NCBI GenBank assembly: GCA_025267735.1
Contig: CM046297.1
Span: 19,928,011 to 19,992,010 of the forward strand
Direction: 5' to 3'
Length of the DNA: 64,000 nucleotides
From: Mactra quadrangularis
Taxonomy: Eukaryota; Mollusca; Bivalvia; Venerida; Mactridae
The notes beneath the pieces are model-generated. The model ran no database searches, was not told the origin of the DNA, and saw only the letters and a program-made list of their open reading frames with translations. The position numbers and the translations under genes were made by a program. This document shows, one piece after another, positions 22,075-34,477 of this stretch (its first letter is position 1; every line of letters starts with the position of its first letter).

Positions 22075-23640
22075 ACAATTTGTGAATGCTATAAGAACGT
22101 TTTGGGAAAAATATATTTGTAAGATATTGGGTTTCTTTCAAAGTTATCCAAAACTGACCGTCTTTAATCTTTATCGCTAATCTACTTTCAACACTGTATT
22201 CTCTAAATATGGAAGGAATAACAACTGTAAAATGGAATTCACTATACTCACTGTTCAGTCCATTTTGTTCAACTGAATATACTCTCTGTAGCCTATTCGT
22301 ATACAGAAGTTATTGAAGTTTTTAGATTTTGTTCATGCGGCGCATGGACAAAATTTCTATTCTTGTTTGTTATATTAGGTACAGTTTATTGGTCAATAGG
22401 GATTGTATACATGTTTGGTGAATTTTGTCCATGTAGCGCATGTACTAAACTAGGACTGGATTTCAGTTTTAATACATAGTGAAGATGTCCCCACACCTGT
22501 GATACATTTAGTCTCATATTCATTAAACTTAAAGGGGCTACATGAAGTATCATATTTATAAGGGTTAAAGAGGCTTATCTACTTTGTTTACGCCTCGGTT
22601 TTATTTCCTATGGAATGACTCGCATTTGGAATTGTTTGGCGATGTTTTTTGATTGTTGAGCGCGTGCACTCTTTCTGGAATGGTTTTCCACTTGTCAATA
22701 GGAGCCGCCATTGAACGGTTCTATTGAAATTGTTGATGTTCGCTAAAACGTACGGGAAAAAGTCATTCTGAAAAGGAGTGATTGTAGGTGTTTTTGATTT
22801 TAGAATTGGTCGGATTTTCTCATTTGATAAAATCAGCGAAGTGGCAGCGAAGTCTGACAAAACTGTCAGTTGTTACAGAATTACATTTTCTGAAAAATCT
22901 TAGATATCAATTTTTATGAAGGTAACGATAAAACGTGTACGTACTTTTAGTGAACATACAACTAGGCACGAAATTCTAAGTTTGTGAATGTTTAATTGAT
23001 TTATTATATCTGTCGTGGTTTTTGTAAATATTTAATTTATTTGGCTTAGCATTTATATATCACGTTTAAAAAGTTTCTCCAGAGCTTATTTCTTAAGAAA
23101 CTGATTAATATCCTCTCCCCTAAATTGCAGTTTAGACTAAATTATGTGCACACTTTTGTAATCACACGCTCGTATAGATATTAAACAGCACTCTAAATAT
23201 ATAAGCCTTCAGTATAGTCCGACAATATTAACCTGAGCTTGACCTTTGCAAGAATATATTTAACTCTGTATTTACAGTCTATTTTTGTCTTCGTTTGTAA
23301 ATCGCGCTTTATCGGAAGCTTTCGGCAAAATACACGTACTGAAACATTAAGGGTTTAGTTTATCATTTGTTGAAATTGAAAAAATCTATCAAGTGGGTGG
23401 GGTAACTAATTATATCAAAATATCCATAAATTCTAAATAATTTTGATATATTTTGTAAGTGATGCATAAGTGTATAGATGTGACAGTGAAAATATAAAAA
23501 AAACTCAACAAATAAGACATTTAGAAAGAAATGAAGAAATGAAAACATTTATCCTAACCTTGAAATGGCCTTCCGAACGTCATTCCAAACACATAATTAA
23601 AGTTCTTTTTTCATGGATGTACTCACTCAATAGGCGAATA
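22075..23640. other. Duplicated non-coding sequence
   Basis: 22590-23100 matches 8090-8600 of copy 1. A local inverted pair, ATGCGGCGCATGGACAAAAT and ATTTTGTCCATGTAGCGCAT, occurs at about 22335-22440. A 90-codon minus-strand frame (22588-22860) is not conserved in copy 1 and is left uncalled. Confidence 0.45.
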
Positions 23641-23658
23641 ATGTAGATAGATTCATAC

Positions 23659-23905
23659 TGGAGCTATACTGGTAGGACGCATGCTAATGGGGTTGAGAGG
23701 TCCAGGGTTCGAACCCCACAAGGGCACTGCTAAAATCCTTGAGCAAGAAATTTACCTACGATTGCTTCATCTCGCACATGTGTAAATGGGTACCTGCGAA
23801 GGTTGTATAATTCATTTTCGCCAATATGTCGGCTGCACTAGGCGGAGTAAAAGACTCCCCAGTGAGATTGACAGATAGATACAAGTAGCCCAATAAGCTG
23901 GGGTA
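23659..23905 (+). mobile_element. tRNA-derived SINE, family 2
   Basis: Orthologue, by duplication, of the insertion at 8759. Box B GGGTTCGAACCCC is better preserved here. Confidence 0.85.
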
Positions 23906-24254
23906 ATTGATCGAATGTCGACGAGTGTGCATTAGCATGAAAGTTAGAGAATATAATTCAATTACTTTAATTGCTTTACTTTTGATTTGATTTCGATATA
24001 CAATTTTACAATATGACATACTTGATAAGCCATACATACAATTTGCAATCATAAAAAACATTCATGAATGAATGAATAACGATATCAAACAATAATATAC
24101 ATCAATGATGACACTTAAAGAATAAAAACATAAATTCTTATTTCCATTGTTATGATTGATGAACATAAACATAAACAATAAATCTATGCATCTATCCAGT
24201 AAGAAATCGCTTCATGCTTCTAAAATATGTCTTACAGTCAAGAAAAACAGTAAT

Positions 24255-24303
24255 GGAGTCCGGACCCCCCTGATCCCCTGATCCCCCGCTAGATCCGCCT
24301 ATG
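24255..24303. repeat. End fragment of a CATAGGCGGATCCAG-family MITE
   Basis: GTCCGGACCCCCCTGATCCC and GCTAGATCCGCCTATG match the right end of the family. The other end is missing. Confidence 0.6.
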
Positions 24304-24783
24304 CCCAGTGTGCGACTATGACATATATTTCAAATTACTCTTTATGTATTGTTCGTTTTTTTCTCAACTGTCAAAACATGAATAATTTCACGGTGACTTC
24401 GTGCTCTTTGTCTAACACTCGTAATATTGAGATGTACATTTGTATACGATTTTTGTCAATAAAAAAAATATGTTTATACTAACTAAACTATTGGATTTGT
24501 ATAATGCTTAAGCCCACAATTATTGGCTTATTAATGGAGCCACCCATGTTAATGGCCCCATTGTTTTAGATGATCTACCTTTGCATAGCCCAGATACAAT
24601 CATTTAAAACAATATTGTTTGATATGCCATAAACTGTTTCAAGTTACAAAAACTTCCAATTTAAACCAATAAAAATAACTGCATATAAGGTTTAATAACT
24701 AAATAAGGCCGAAATGTAATAACGATTAAAATAAATTTGCTTAGTTTTACATCCCATTTTTAAGGGCGTTAATTGTTTAAGAC

Positions 24784-25037
24784 TTTTTTTTTATTATTAT
24801 ATTAATTGGAGTTAACGCCGTATCAACACAATTTAGGTCATTCCACGGCGTCCAGCGCACCTAACCTAGCTTTCCTGGACCATTGTCTATAACCAGTACT
24901 CACCTACCCTTCCACAAGGCCGGAAACTTCTCCATATTATCTAATCAATGGAGGAAAATCGACATTATTGCACCCCCTCGGGCACGAGTATCCAAATCCC
25001 GGCGCGCTACCAACGGCGCTATCGACCCGGGTTTTTT
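24784..25037 (-). mobile_element. SINE-like retroposon with Meta-type tail
   Basis: Absent at the equivalent place in copy 1, and flanked by the direct repeat TGTTTAAGAC (24774-24783 and about 25040-25049). On the minus strand it opens with GGCGCCGTTGGTAGCGCGCC and GGGATTTGGATACTCG, and ends GTTGATACGGCGTTAACTCC then an A-rich tail. That tail resembles the GCTACGACGTTAAATCC tail of family 1, although the heads differ. Confidence 0.75.
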
Positions 25038-25784
25038 TGTTTAAGACCCCGGCAGCCTGTGGTTTAAGACGGACAGTTAATAATACATTCATTTATGGCA
25101 TGTACCAATGTAATAACGCTTTTTGGGACCAGATACACTTAGGGGGCAGACCGCCAAATGCGTTTGATCCCGAAAGGTCCCCTTACTTACCAATAATGAC
25201 GTCATATACCTGTACGCCATGATGACGTCATAAACCATACTTTTCAGACAACTGACCATATCGGCTGGAATAATCCATTGGATTAATAAAAATATGAAAT
25301 ATTATAAAGTAAAGATAGTTGAAAATAATTATACATTGTTTTCCTTACAAAATTCTGGGGTGCTTTTCATTAAAATTCTTACGAAAAAATTTTTCGTAAG
25401 TCAAAAGCAAGAAATATTCAAAATACGCTCATTTTTTGGCTTATCAATTCTAAATATTATACAAAATGTATACCTTTTGAATATCATATCATAGTTATGC
25501 TGATTATCTGTCTGACTTTGAAGTGCTAATTATATGAAACTGACATACGAAGATTTTTTCGTAAGTATTTTCGTGTAAAGAACCCCTGATATCGTGATCG
25601 GGTGGTAAAAATCATTAAATATCTGTCCCCTCATAGGCTTAAACACGGCGATGGATATGAATTCCATCCAGGATCCCGTTTATGGATCTCCGCTGAGGAA
25701 GTAGACAGTCATATTTGTCTATCATTGCATTATTTACGACCCATACTTCGATGACATAGTGCTATAAGGAGCAGTAGTCCGTTA

Positions 25785-26100
25785 GAAGCAGAAGTCCAGT
25801 GGTAGGACGCGCGCTTAGGGATCGAGAGGTCCCGGGTTCGAACCTCACCAGGGGCGCTGCTAATTTCCTTGAGCAAATAATTTACCTGCGATTGCTTCAC
25901 TTCACCCAGGTATAAATGGGTATCTGCGAGGGTGGTATTATTTCCGTTGCCCCTAAGTGTCGGCTGCAATAGGCGGAGTTAAAAGACTCCCCAGGGAGAT
26001 TGATAGATAGATACCAGTAGCCCAATGACCAGGGCAAAAGCTGTGAAGTCGGTGAACGTGCATAAGCATGAAACTTAGACTATAAAATGTAATCTTTACT
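25785..26100 (+). mobile_element. tRNA-derived SINE, family 2
   Basis: The head CCAGTGGTAGGACGCGCGCT, box B GGGTTCGAACC and the usual body are present. Missing from copy 1 (about 14490). Flanking CTATAAGG and TTATAAGG form a likely target duplication. Confidence 0.85.
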
Positions 26101-26469
26101 TTATAAGGGTTGGGTGTAAACAGTTATCTTTTCAACGATGAAATAAATAGATATTTGAATATTCAAACTCAATTATCATGTAAGAAGGTGATAGATCTAA
26201 ATACTTGTAACCCCGTTTTAGCACTATGTCATCGCCTTCTTCATCGCAATCTTCCCCCGGCGTACTTAATTTATTTACATAGTAAAAAACACCGCATAAT
26301 AAATTTGGACTTGACCTAATGCATATCAAGATACAAAAAATTGAATTATAATATGGAAGAGATACAAAACTATTAGACGTATGACACAATGGACACATCT
26401 ATACAGGCTATAATCATTGAGTACATTAACTAATATTTGATCATTTGTTTACAATGTGAACATGAATAA

Positions 26470-26583
26470 ACTTTTATCGGACAAAAAAGGCACAAATACT
26501 CTAACATGGCTTACAGCGGTTTCATATTTTATCGGACATAAAGGGCACAAGCACTCGAACATGGCTTACAGCGGTTTCATATG
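26470..26583 (+). repeat. Two-copy tandem repeat, about 57 bp
   Basis: TTTTATCGGACAAAAAAGGC and TTTTATCGGACATAAAGGGC each lead into the shared AACATGGCTTACAGCGGTTT. Confidence 0.8.
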
Positions 26584-27389
26584 TTCACAAAAGTGGATAA
26601 ATAACATATTTATTATGTAAATCAACATCAGATAGGGGAATGAAGTGAAAAGTATAGATGAAATGATGCCAGATTATATTATGATAATGCGAGTACGCGT
26701 TGATGTTCACTAGTACTAAGTATAACTGCTTGGATGTACGCACTCGGAACATTTATCGTGTTTTGTCGGGTCACGGAAACTGACGGGTAGTCACGATTCT
26801 GATGCACGATGTCGACTGTACAGTAGAAATGTCTTTAATTGGTATGGTTGGACTACATGAAGACAACTATGAATGTTAAATACAATAAAGCGGATACATG
26901 GGATAATTACATGTAATGTATGTATTTCTTTATAATACCGTTCATATGTCACATTGTTTACTTGGTAAGGTCACAAAAACTTGATGATGTGTTCTATGGA
27001 TTCGCTCGCATCTTAATTTTGACGTTTTTTACACAAAAAAAATGATTATTTTATTTCTTCGCTTGCTCATAAAAATTTGTTCAAACCACTATGTAAAGCA
27101 ACTGAATTTAAAAAAAAAAATAAAAATTAAAAAATTCTTCGCTTGCTCGTCCCATTATTTTCCAGAAAATCCGTAGAACACATGATCAATTTGTTGTAGC
27201 CTAATATTAATTCTTTTTAATATCAGTAGCGCATACATTCACTCCGCTGATTTGGATATTTAATATAGTATTTCTGTACTTCGATATTTCGATAAAATTT
27301 ATTTAAATCTGTGGAGTTAATGTATTCGCTGTTGACTGTTGAATAAAATATAACAATATTTCAGTGATACGTTATTTGTAACCCACACC
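26584..27389. other. Intergenic, no gene seen
   Basis: AT-rich. A loose inverted pair, GATGTGTTCTATGGATTCGC / CCGTAGAACACATGATCAA, and two CTTCGCTTGCTC copies span 26985-27190, suggesting another decayed element. Confidence 0.4.
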
Positions 27390-27506
27390 TATGGAAAGCC
27401 TTGACTGTCTTATATGTACATTAACGAACGTTGCTGTGTTGAAATAGCATTATATTAATATAAGTAGTTTTTGAATGTGCGTATAAGACAGTCAAGGCTT
27501 TCCATA
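27390..27506. mobile_element. 117-bp MITE with 25-bp perfect terminal repeats
   Basis: TATGGAAAGCCTTGACTGTC plus five more bases (27390-27414) is exactly inverted at 27482-27506. Both sides carry CACACC (27384-27389 and 27507-27512), a perfect 6-bp target duplication. Confidence 0.85.
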
Positions 27507-28765
27507 CACACCGTCATCCTTGGGTCAGTGTTTGAGATTGCAACGAGAAAAATTCGTGTTTTTACCTTCCAATAACTGGCGCACTTCAGAACGATTGCAG
27601 TTGGGGTCGATTTTGCGCCAAAAACAGCAGGGACTAATGCCGTGTTTTAGTCGGTTGTTATCCGTGCATTTGCGGCGGCTTGTACGGGATTTAGCCACAT
27701 ATTCTCTAGTATTGAGAGAGCTTCGTCAGAGTCTAATATAAAGAAAAATGGTGTAATAGTTTAATTTTCAGTACTAGGTAACTAGATATTGGCTATGAAC
27801 ATCCGCGCATGGTGGGTGCAAGAATTTCAGAATGTTCCCACAGAGCAAGGATTTTACCACAAATCTTTCGGTCTCGGACTCAAAGTTCCTGCTTTTCTCT
27901 GTGTTGGGATTGTAGGTTTCAAATGACTGGTGCATAACATCAACAATTTAGTGACAAAAACAATGAGATGATAGATTTTAACAGTATCGCCGAGTTACAA
28001 ATCGATTCCTGATAGCTATTATTGAATAATTAAAAGTATTTTGATTAAATGTTAAATATTTTTCTATCCCATTCAATGAGAATTTATATGAATGATTAAT
28101 TGTGTTTACACAAACATTCCGAAAAGTCCAGCGCACTGTCCATGGAATGCTCTTGTTATTTTTATTCATAATTTCATCGATCAACTCACTTCTTTAACTT
28201 TAATGTGAGGGACAAGTTATATTTTACTGGTACTCACTTGCAGTTAAACGAGGATCCGGGCATTTTCCCATTTATAAGGAGGGTATTGACTTCACGTAGG
28301 GCATAAAATGTTGGAGTCAGTCACCGGTTCCTCGAATGGAATATGAGCGAGCTAACAATTTCATCACGATCAATGTTGTTTATTTTTGAAATTGTGCGGG
28401 GTAATATCAATAGATGTCCTGGAGATTAGTTGCAGTTAAGTTGAATATAATTATTAACTTTAATTTTGTTTACAGATCATGCATGGGAGAAACTGTGCCA
28501 CGACTATTTATTCCAACACTAGCTAGGACACTCTGTTTATCGTTATACAACACAAGTTTGCTAGGACATTGTATGAATAAGAGTATCGTTTGAGAAACTG
28601 AGCTCACACAACTCTGACTAGCAAAGACACTCATTTGACAAACTAAGATCAGATGTATTTTTAAATTACAAACTAGATAGTTCACTGTGTTGATAGGATT
28701 TGCGTTTGAGAATTTGAGCATATATGTGAGCATACTAGTACATGCCAAACTAGTGTGAGGAAAAC
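27507..28765 (+). other. Upstream region of the GT31 gene
   Basis: No supported coding sequence; a 73-codon frame at 27520 looks like chance. TTTTGTTTACAG at 28464-28475 is a good splice acceptor and could begin the coding exon's 5' leader, implying an upstream non-coding exon. Confidence 0.35.
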
Positions 28766-30157
28766 ATGTACAAAATTATACTTCGTGTTCGTAGGTGTTT
28801 AAAATATTGTCCAGTTGTGTTCATACCGTTGGCTGTAGCCGTCTTTGTTTGGTTAACAGATGACAATCTATCAACTAGAATTAAACATGGAAATAGAAAG
28901 AGTGTCTCTACTGTGGTATGGAGGAACAAAAGTCATGTTGAGCCGATTTCAAGAAATAAAACATACACTGATAATGATTGGAGAAACACAACTAAACAGG
29001 TTAACAAAACTACAATTGGTGGAAATACCAAAGACAACATTAAATTTAGAAGTGACTATAAAAGACAACGAAACTTGACAAACTTCAACCGAAGTATTAA
29101 ATTCTTTAAATATAATGTATCGAGAAATGAAATTAGCGATAAATCTAAATTTGAACAAAAGAAGATAGAGATTCAAAGGATGTTAGAATGGCGACGTGCT
29201 TTAGTAAACGGCAACAAATTGGATGTCTTTTATAATGAAACTCCGGATAGTTTAGAAGATATCAATACATATTATAAAACCAAAGGCATTGTTTTAAATC
29301 CATTAAATCATAGAATTATATTAGGGAATGCAAAAGTTTGTGATAAAGATTTGTTAATGATTGCTGTCATTCCCTCGGCTGCAGAAAACACCAACATTCG
29401 GAGAGCAATTCGTGAGACTTATGGTCAATTCGGCAGAACCATTTCAGTGAATAGTAAAAAGTTTGGAAATAATGTTAAAATTGATTATGTGTTTTTGTTG
29501 GGAAAACATGGAAATAGAACCGTAGATCGACAAGTGAAACAGGAAGCAGGTCTATATAAAGATATAATAAAAGCAGATTTCATCGACTCGTATTTCAATT
29601 TGACTCTCAAAGTTTTGATTGGTTTAAAATGGGTTGAGACTAATTGCCATGGTGTAAAGTACGTACTAAAGATCGACGATGACGTTTTTGTTAATATTCC
29701 TTTGTTAGTGTCTAGAATTGAAATTCGTCCCATACCAGACAACGGGTTAGTTTTTGGTACGATATTTAACAGAAAAGTACACGTTGTAAAGTTTGGAAAA
29801 TGGGCGGTGAAGGAGGAAGAATATCCCCTGAAATTTTATCCACCCTATGCACAAGGCACGTCCTACACATTGACTGGAAATTTAGTCAGCAAAATTGTGA
29901 ATATGTCACAGTACCTCCCTTATCTCCATATTGAAGATGCTTTCATCACGGGAATTATTGCGGGAAAAAGTATTGGTGCTGATCTGATATACGTATATAA
30001 GAATTCGGATTGGTTTGACAGTACACCGGTCCCTTGTGAGTTCTTAAATAATTCTAGAGTTGCTCAAACTAAGATGACGTCATCACTGATGGTAAAAACA
30101 ATGAAAGCTTTGACTATACCTGGGTATTGTGAAGGTTCGGATAAACAAATACAATAA
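28766..30157 (+). CDS. Beta-1,3-galactosyltransferase-like protein (GT31)
   Basis: A Golgi type II membrane glycosyltransferase is predicted, moving a UDP-sugar (Gal, GlcNAc or GalNAc) onto a glycan. The single 463-codon exon has a basic cytoplasmic tail, a signal anchor at about residues 15-31 (CPVVFIPLAVAVFVWL) and a long stem with many N-glycosylation sites. The catalytic domain starts near 195: RRAIRETYG (212-220), YVFLLG (241-246), the metal-binding DDD in LKIDDDVFVN (304-306), YPPYAQGTSY (358-367) and the acidic EDA (390-392) carrying the likely catalytic residue. All are GT31 landmarks. The stem makes it longer than the usual 330-400 residues. An intronless coding region is common in this family. 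Acceptor and linkage cannot be told from sequence. Confidence 0.93.
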   Translation: MYKIILRVRRCLKYCPVVFIPLAVAVFVWLTDDNLSTRIKHGNRKSVSTVVWRNKSHVEPISRNKTYTDNDWRNTTKQVNKTTIGGNTKDNIKFRSDYKRQRNLTNFNRSIKFFKYNVSRNEISDKSKFEQKKIEIQRMLEWRRALVNGNKLDVFYNETPDSLEDINTYYKTKGIVLNPLNHRIILGNAKVCDKDLLMIAVIPSAAENTNIRRAIRETYGQFGRTISVNSKKFGNNVKIDYVFLLGKHGNRTVDRQVKQEAGLYKDIIKADFIDSYFNLTLKVLIGLKWVETNCHGVKYVLKIDDDVFVNIPLLVSRIEIRPIPDNGLVFGTIFNRKVHVVKFGKWAVKEEEYPLKFYPPYAQGTSYTLTGNLVSKIVNMSQYLPYLHIEDAFITGIIAGKSIGADLIYVYKNSDWFDSTPVPCEFLNNSRVAQTKMTSSLMVKTMKALTIPGYCEGSDKQIQ

Positions 30158-30354
30158 TATAAAATAACTTTTAACACTATGGACCAGTTTCCAAAGGAAA
30201 GCGTTGCCTCGCGTTTTGCAACCGACAAACGAAACAAAAATAGTTATTGACGGCTTAACAATAACGATGAGGATTAAATTAGGTGTTGCAATTTAACTTT
30301 AAAGCTTTTGTTACAATGAAAATATGGTGTATAAAAATTAACGGACGGACGATA

Positions 30355-30360
30355 AATAAA
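30355..30360 (+). terminator. Candidate poly(A) signal of the GT31 gene
   Basis: AATAAA lies about 200 nt after the stop codon, in an AT-rich trailer. Confidence 0.5.
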
Positions 30361-31101
30361 TTAAAAATGGAGATGTTATATTGTAATATATTTCTCATTT
30401 CTAACATTATTAAACAATAAGAAAATAATTTCAATCGTTAATTTTGTTTCAACCAGGGATTTTATGTAACATTTTTAATATAACATGTACACATGTATTT
30501 GTTGTATAAAATCCCTGTTTCAACTGAACTGTCATGTATACAAAATGTTACCACTAAAGTAGTGTTAATTTACGCCTCATGCACAATGGATAAATATAAA
30601 ACATTTGTCTACAAGGAATTTAATCCCCCAATGATAAAGTGAAATCTATATGGTTATAATCGTGATCTATGATCATTATCTTACATTATCGATCACAACA
30701 TGGGATCAAGGCTTGTAGATTATGTTATCGCAAAACTGATGTATCTACAGTCAGTGCTATATGGCTGTATCAAACAGCGAAAATCTTGATGGGTCTAAAA
30801 GTTGGGTATGCCGCTGGTACTTTTCTTACAACAAAATTACATTTGTAATACGTTTGTCGAATCAAATCGAGGGTACCAGAGGGAGAAGATCTAGCTAGCG
30901 ATATGCTTGGAAAGGTGCCACATATTTTTATGAAAGATATCATATACTAAGGAATGCAGGAGTTGCAATCTTTATTGCTCAATAAAATAACATACAGCAT
31001 AATAGCATGTCGAGTCACATACTTTCAAATTTTGTCTATATGAATAAAATTTACATTCATTTTTATTACATTACATAAGTAAATTTTTAAACAGACTAAT
31101 G
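30361..31101. other. Intergenic, no gene seen
   Basis: AT-rich. The inverted pair ACCAGGGATTTTATGTAACA / TGTTGTATAAAATCCCTGTT (about 30452-30523) is a small hairpin. Confidence 0.4.
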
Positions 31102-31447
31102 CTACAGTCCCATAAACATAAAAATAGCATTGAGGGCACCGTACGGGCGCCGTGCGACCAAGCCCCACAAGGACCCGTGCGAACTCTTGCGTACCCGTAC
31201 GGACTGTAACGTTTTTACCAGGGTCCATGAAATGAGCCATGGATACACGTATCAGTTTCAAAGTCAAATCGTGAACACAATCGTGGCTGAGTATGGATTA
31301 AATTTGCTTATCTTCCAGCTACGGTTCCATACAGGTGTGTTGCTTTGTGCCATGTGCGTACCGTCGTCTTAATACGCAAGGCTTCCCACGGCCTACGACT
31401 GTCTGCAGGTACGGGTCCGCAACAAGCCACGATTTTATGGGACTATA
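31102..31447. mobile_element. MITE with CAGTCCCATAAA ends
   Basis: Ends CTACAGTCCCATAAACATAA and ATTTTATGGGACTATA, with a GC-rich inside (CCGTACGGGCGCCGTGCG) unlike the surrounding DNA. Related copies at 40684-41026 and 55370-55654. TA next to the ends suggests a Tc1/mariner-type non-autonomous element. Confidence 0.8.
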
Positions 31448-33009
31448 AGGCATAAAGTGAGATTTATCCATGTTCCAGATGAACCTATTTTGTCTTGAAT
31501 TTCAGCAATTTTACATCCTGCTGATAGACGGATTTGACACGTCTAAAAGAAAAGATGATTGTGCATACCACAAGTTATGTTTTATTACAACTATAATGTT
31601 TATATTTCACATTCTCTGAATCATATGCGGATAAATTAATTAATAATGATTTTGGTTTTTGCCAAGGTGACTATTTTCGGGTTTTTGTGGATAAATGTGA
31701 TTAATCATTCAAATAAGATTTTGTCGATGGAATTATGGAGCAGGGCTAGATAGATTTGGATACGGGCAACTTGTTCCTGCTTGCAATTGTTTCGTTTGGA
31801 CGTGCTTGTTCAATAAGGCATCCTAGTTTAAAAATAAAGTCACCGCAGTGGTTATTTCCCTTTATCAACTCAATAACCACTGCCACCACAAGTAAATTCG
31901 TGTCTCTGAGAGCCGAACATTTTTTCATCTTTCATTTTACATTTCAATATTTTCTATGAATTGAGTTTTCTTGTAGTAAATTATGATGCTAAATATACAT
32001 AAAGATAAAAAGATATTTTCAATAAATAATTTGTAACAATAACGAAATTACTACGTTTTTTCAATGCGGTCGCCATTTTTTGCCACATAGTATAACTAGC
32101 GTCACGTGATTTACGTATTGGCAGTGGTAAAGTAGCAAAGCGTAACGTTAGTCTGGATTACCTGCCCCTTACCACTATCGTTATCGGGTCAGGCAAACGA
32201 AAATCATGGCGGCCTCCTCAGTTATTATACAGGTATAACGTTTTCTTATTCTTGCATGATCATTTGCTGACGATAGTTACTTTAGTAGGAGTTCGGTACT
32301 ATATAGGACATTCGATTTCGATTTTTCAGATTACACGTATATTTAGCCGACGATTAACAAAAACATGTCTCAAGTGAACACAATTCGGACGTGGATTAGT
32401 ATCGTAAGAATTACGGATACATGTACTTTATTTTGCATAAAATAATGTAACCGAACAACTAAAAAAGGTATCCACTGCAATTCTTGTACAATGATCCTTT
32501 GATTTAAGCCTGTGTAGTGAGAATGCTCATTTGAAAACATAATTATCCAATATCTTATTCATTACATAGGACGCGGCCATGATCATGCTTTGCCTGACGT
32601 ACTTTTACCTGCCAAAGTACGACTGGGAACCAGACAAAGCGTAACGTAAGCACTGGAAGAAGTTTGGGCACAGTATATTTTCCGTAAAAGTAGTTTTGGT
32701 TATACTCGAGAGTACATTTAAGCAGATAAAACTCACCGCATAGCAGAACTGTAACAACTGCTTTGTCTAATTTTGAAATCACAATCATAATAAGAATTAA
32801 TATTCTATGTAGTAATAGATCTAGTTAGGTTTCGTGCGTTTTATAGAATATTTTAAAAAAACTTACTTCCCAGTTGAATTTCTGTCATGAAAGTGTGATT
32901 AAATTTAAATATATGATAAAAATGGGAAATTTTAGCACAACACAACACTTGTAATCTATAATATGCGCGTATAAATCTCTTCAAATAGCTTTTGATAATA
33001 TATTTTTTA
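31448..33009. other. Intergenic; possible first exon of an unseen gene
   Basis: Mostly AT-rich. Around 32085-32235 it is less AT-rich, with AAAATCATGGCGGCCTCC. A 9-codon frame from 32206 reads MAASSVIIQ and meets a possible donor CAG/GTATAA at 32232/32233, which could be a first coding exon. No later exon is recognised. Confidence 0.25.
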
Positions 33010-33125
33010 CAAGGAGCCACAGGGAATTGCCATTCAAACATACTGTTTATATACATTAATGTATATAAACAGTATGTTTGAAAAATCAAAGGGAGGTAAC
33101 ATGACAATTCCCTGTGCAAGGAACC
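33010..33125. repeat. 50-bp perfect palindrome inside a longer hairpin
   Basis: TTCAAACATACTGTTTATAT... (33033-33057) is exactly inverted at 33058-33082 with no spacer. Outside it AGGGAATTGCCA pairs imperfectly with TGACAATTCCCT. Probably a small MITE. Confidence 0.8.
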
Positions 33126-33867
33126 AGGTGCATAACGAATGATAATTTCTCATTATTTTATGCATGACATATTTGTGACAATTTTCCAAAACATAAAGTT
33201 CACAAAATTAAATTCAAGGCGTTTTGGACATCAAACATAAGTGATTTCATGCATACTAGCAAATAATTTAAAATTATGCATGACCTATTTGTGTTAAATT
33301 TCTTTACAAATATGATACAGAAGGAAAGAAAGTTACTAAAAGGAAATAAGTTGATGGCCTATTTGAACTGTTATTTACATATTGTCGGAACCGTTGAAGA
33401 TTAGTACCTAAGAATTGGTAAAGGTTGAATTTGCAGTAGATATATTTGTTTGGGCTAATACAATGAAAACAAATTTAATAAACATTCACTCAGTTGCTTT
33501 CTTTGCAGTTCAAAACACTAAAAGAAACCCTAAACAATGTTTCTAAACTTACAGGGACATGTCGTCTACAAACGTGAATATCGCATTAGTAATTTAGTAT
33601 ACATTGAAGATTTTGTATCACAGAATTGTTGAAAGTAGTTTTAATTATTAATAAGTAAAGCACTACTTTAAATATTTCGATTTCGACAAATGGCGGACTT
33701 ATTTCAATTGTTTTAAGAAATGGTCTGTTTTTATTTTAAACAAATTGTCATGTATCGACCGGTTTCTTGTTTGTTTTTGCACATGTTTTTCTTTTAATTG
33801 TGTCATCTTATTAATATATCTATACTTTAAATACTTAAACTGGTTTTGGTCCAATCTATGTTACCCG
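33126..33867. other. Intergenic, no gene seen
   Basis: AT-rich; no coding or repeat signal recognised. Confidence 0.4.
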
Positions 33868-33912
33868 TAGCCTGTTCAATTACCCTAAACGTTCCAAAAC
33901 GTTCCGTAACGT
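33868..33912. repeat. Lone end of the TAGCCTGTTCAATTACCC MITE family
   Basis: TAGCCTGTTCAATTACCCTA then AACGTTCCAAAACGTTCCGT matches the ends of 36034-36350. It is not paired locally. Confidence 0.6.
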
Positions 33913-34477
33913 AAATGTTGGAATAAATCAACCCAAAGACAACCCAACCCGAGCCAACTAAATCTTCTACTAACGGGTTGAGTTGTTCCAACTTTCAGTT
34001 GAGTTATGTACGGTTTGATATATCTTTTGGTTGAGTTTTCCCGTACCCGTTACGTTAGCTAACAGTAGTTATTGAACATGGGGCTGATATCATATATAAT
34101 ATACCACTGTCTGTAAAAGAGCGGTGACTTTCAGATCGGCGCTGCGTTCCTTAACAAATCGTTCGCTAAAGTTAACGAATTGGTCGTACGACTGCGATAT
34201 GAAACCGTTTGTATATACACCGTCAATGTTCGGAGCATATGCGCAAATATTTAGGCGGCGACTCGCCTAGATAACAAAGATGGCGGCCACGTAAGGCGTT
34301 ACTTCGGTGAAAATTGCTGCTCTTTGTCTCTATATGAAATAGGCAAGTTTGAGTGTCTCTGGGGATTTTCACAAATAGATTGAGATATAATGATTGGTAT
34401 CCATCTAATTGTCACTTACACTAGAACAATCAAATAAGATCAAAGAATTTGGAATTCAATGAACGTATAACATTTTC

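Larger units (their letters stand above)
15530..26175. repeat. Segmental duplication, copy 2
   Basis: Homologous, in the same orientation, to 915-14570. Insertions found only here are a 1.4-kb segment in intron 1 (about 16398-17795), a mariner in intron 2 (19202-20519), a retroposon at 24784-25037 and a family 2 SINE at about 25785-26100. Confidence 0.85.

Noticed and set aside
22588..22860. A 90-codon minus-strand frame, TPFQNDFFPYVLANINNF-like
   Set aside because: Looks protein-like, but duplication copy 1 has a 5-bp insertion that breaks it and there is no promoter or splice support.
28766..29176. Additional frames overlapping the GT31 gene on both strands
   Set aside because: Shadows of the 463-codon gene, which has all family motifs in its own frame.
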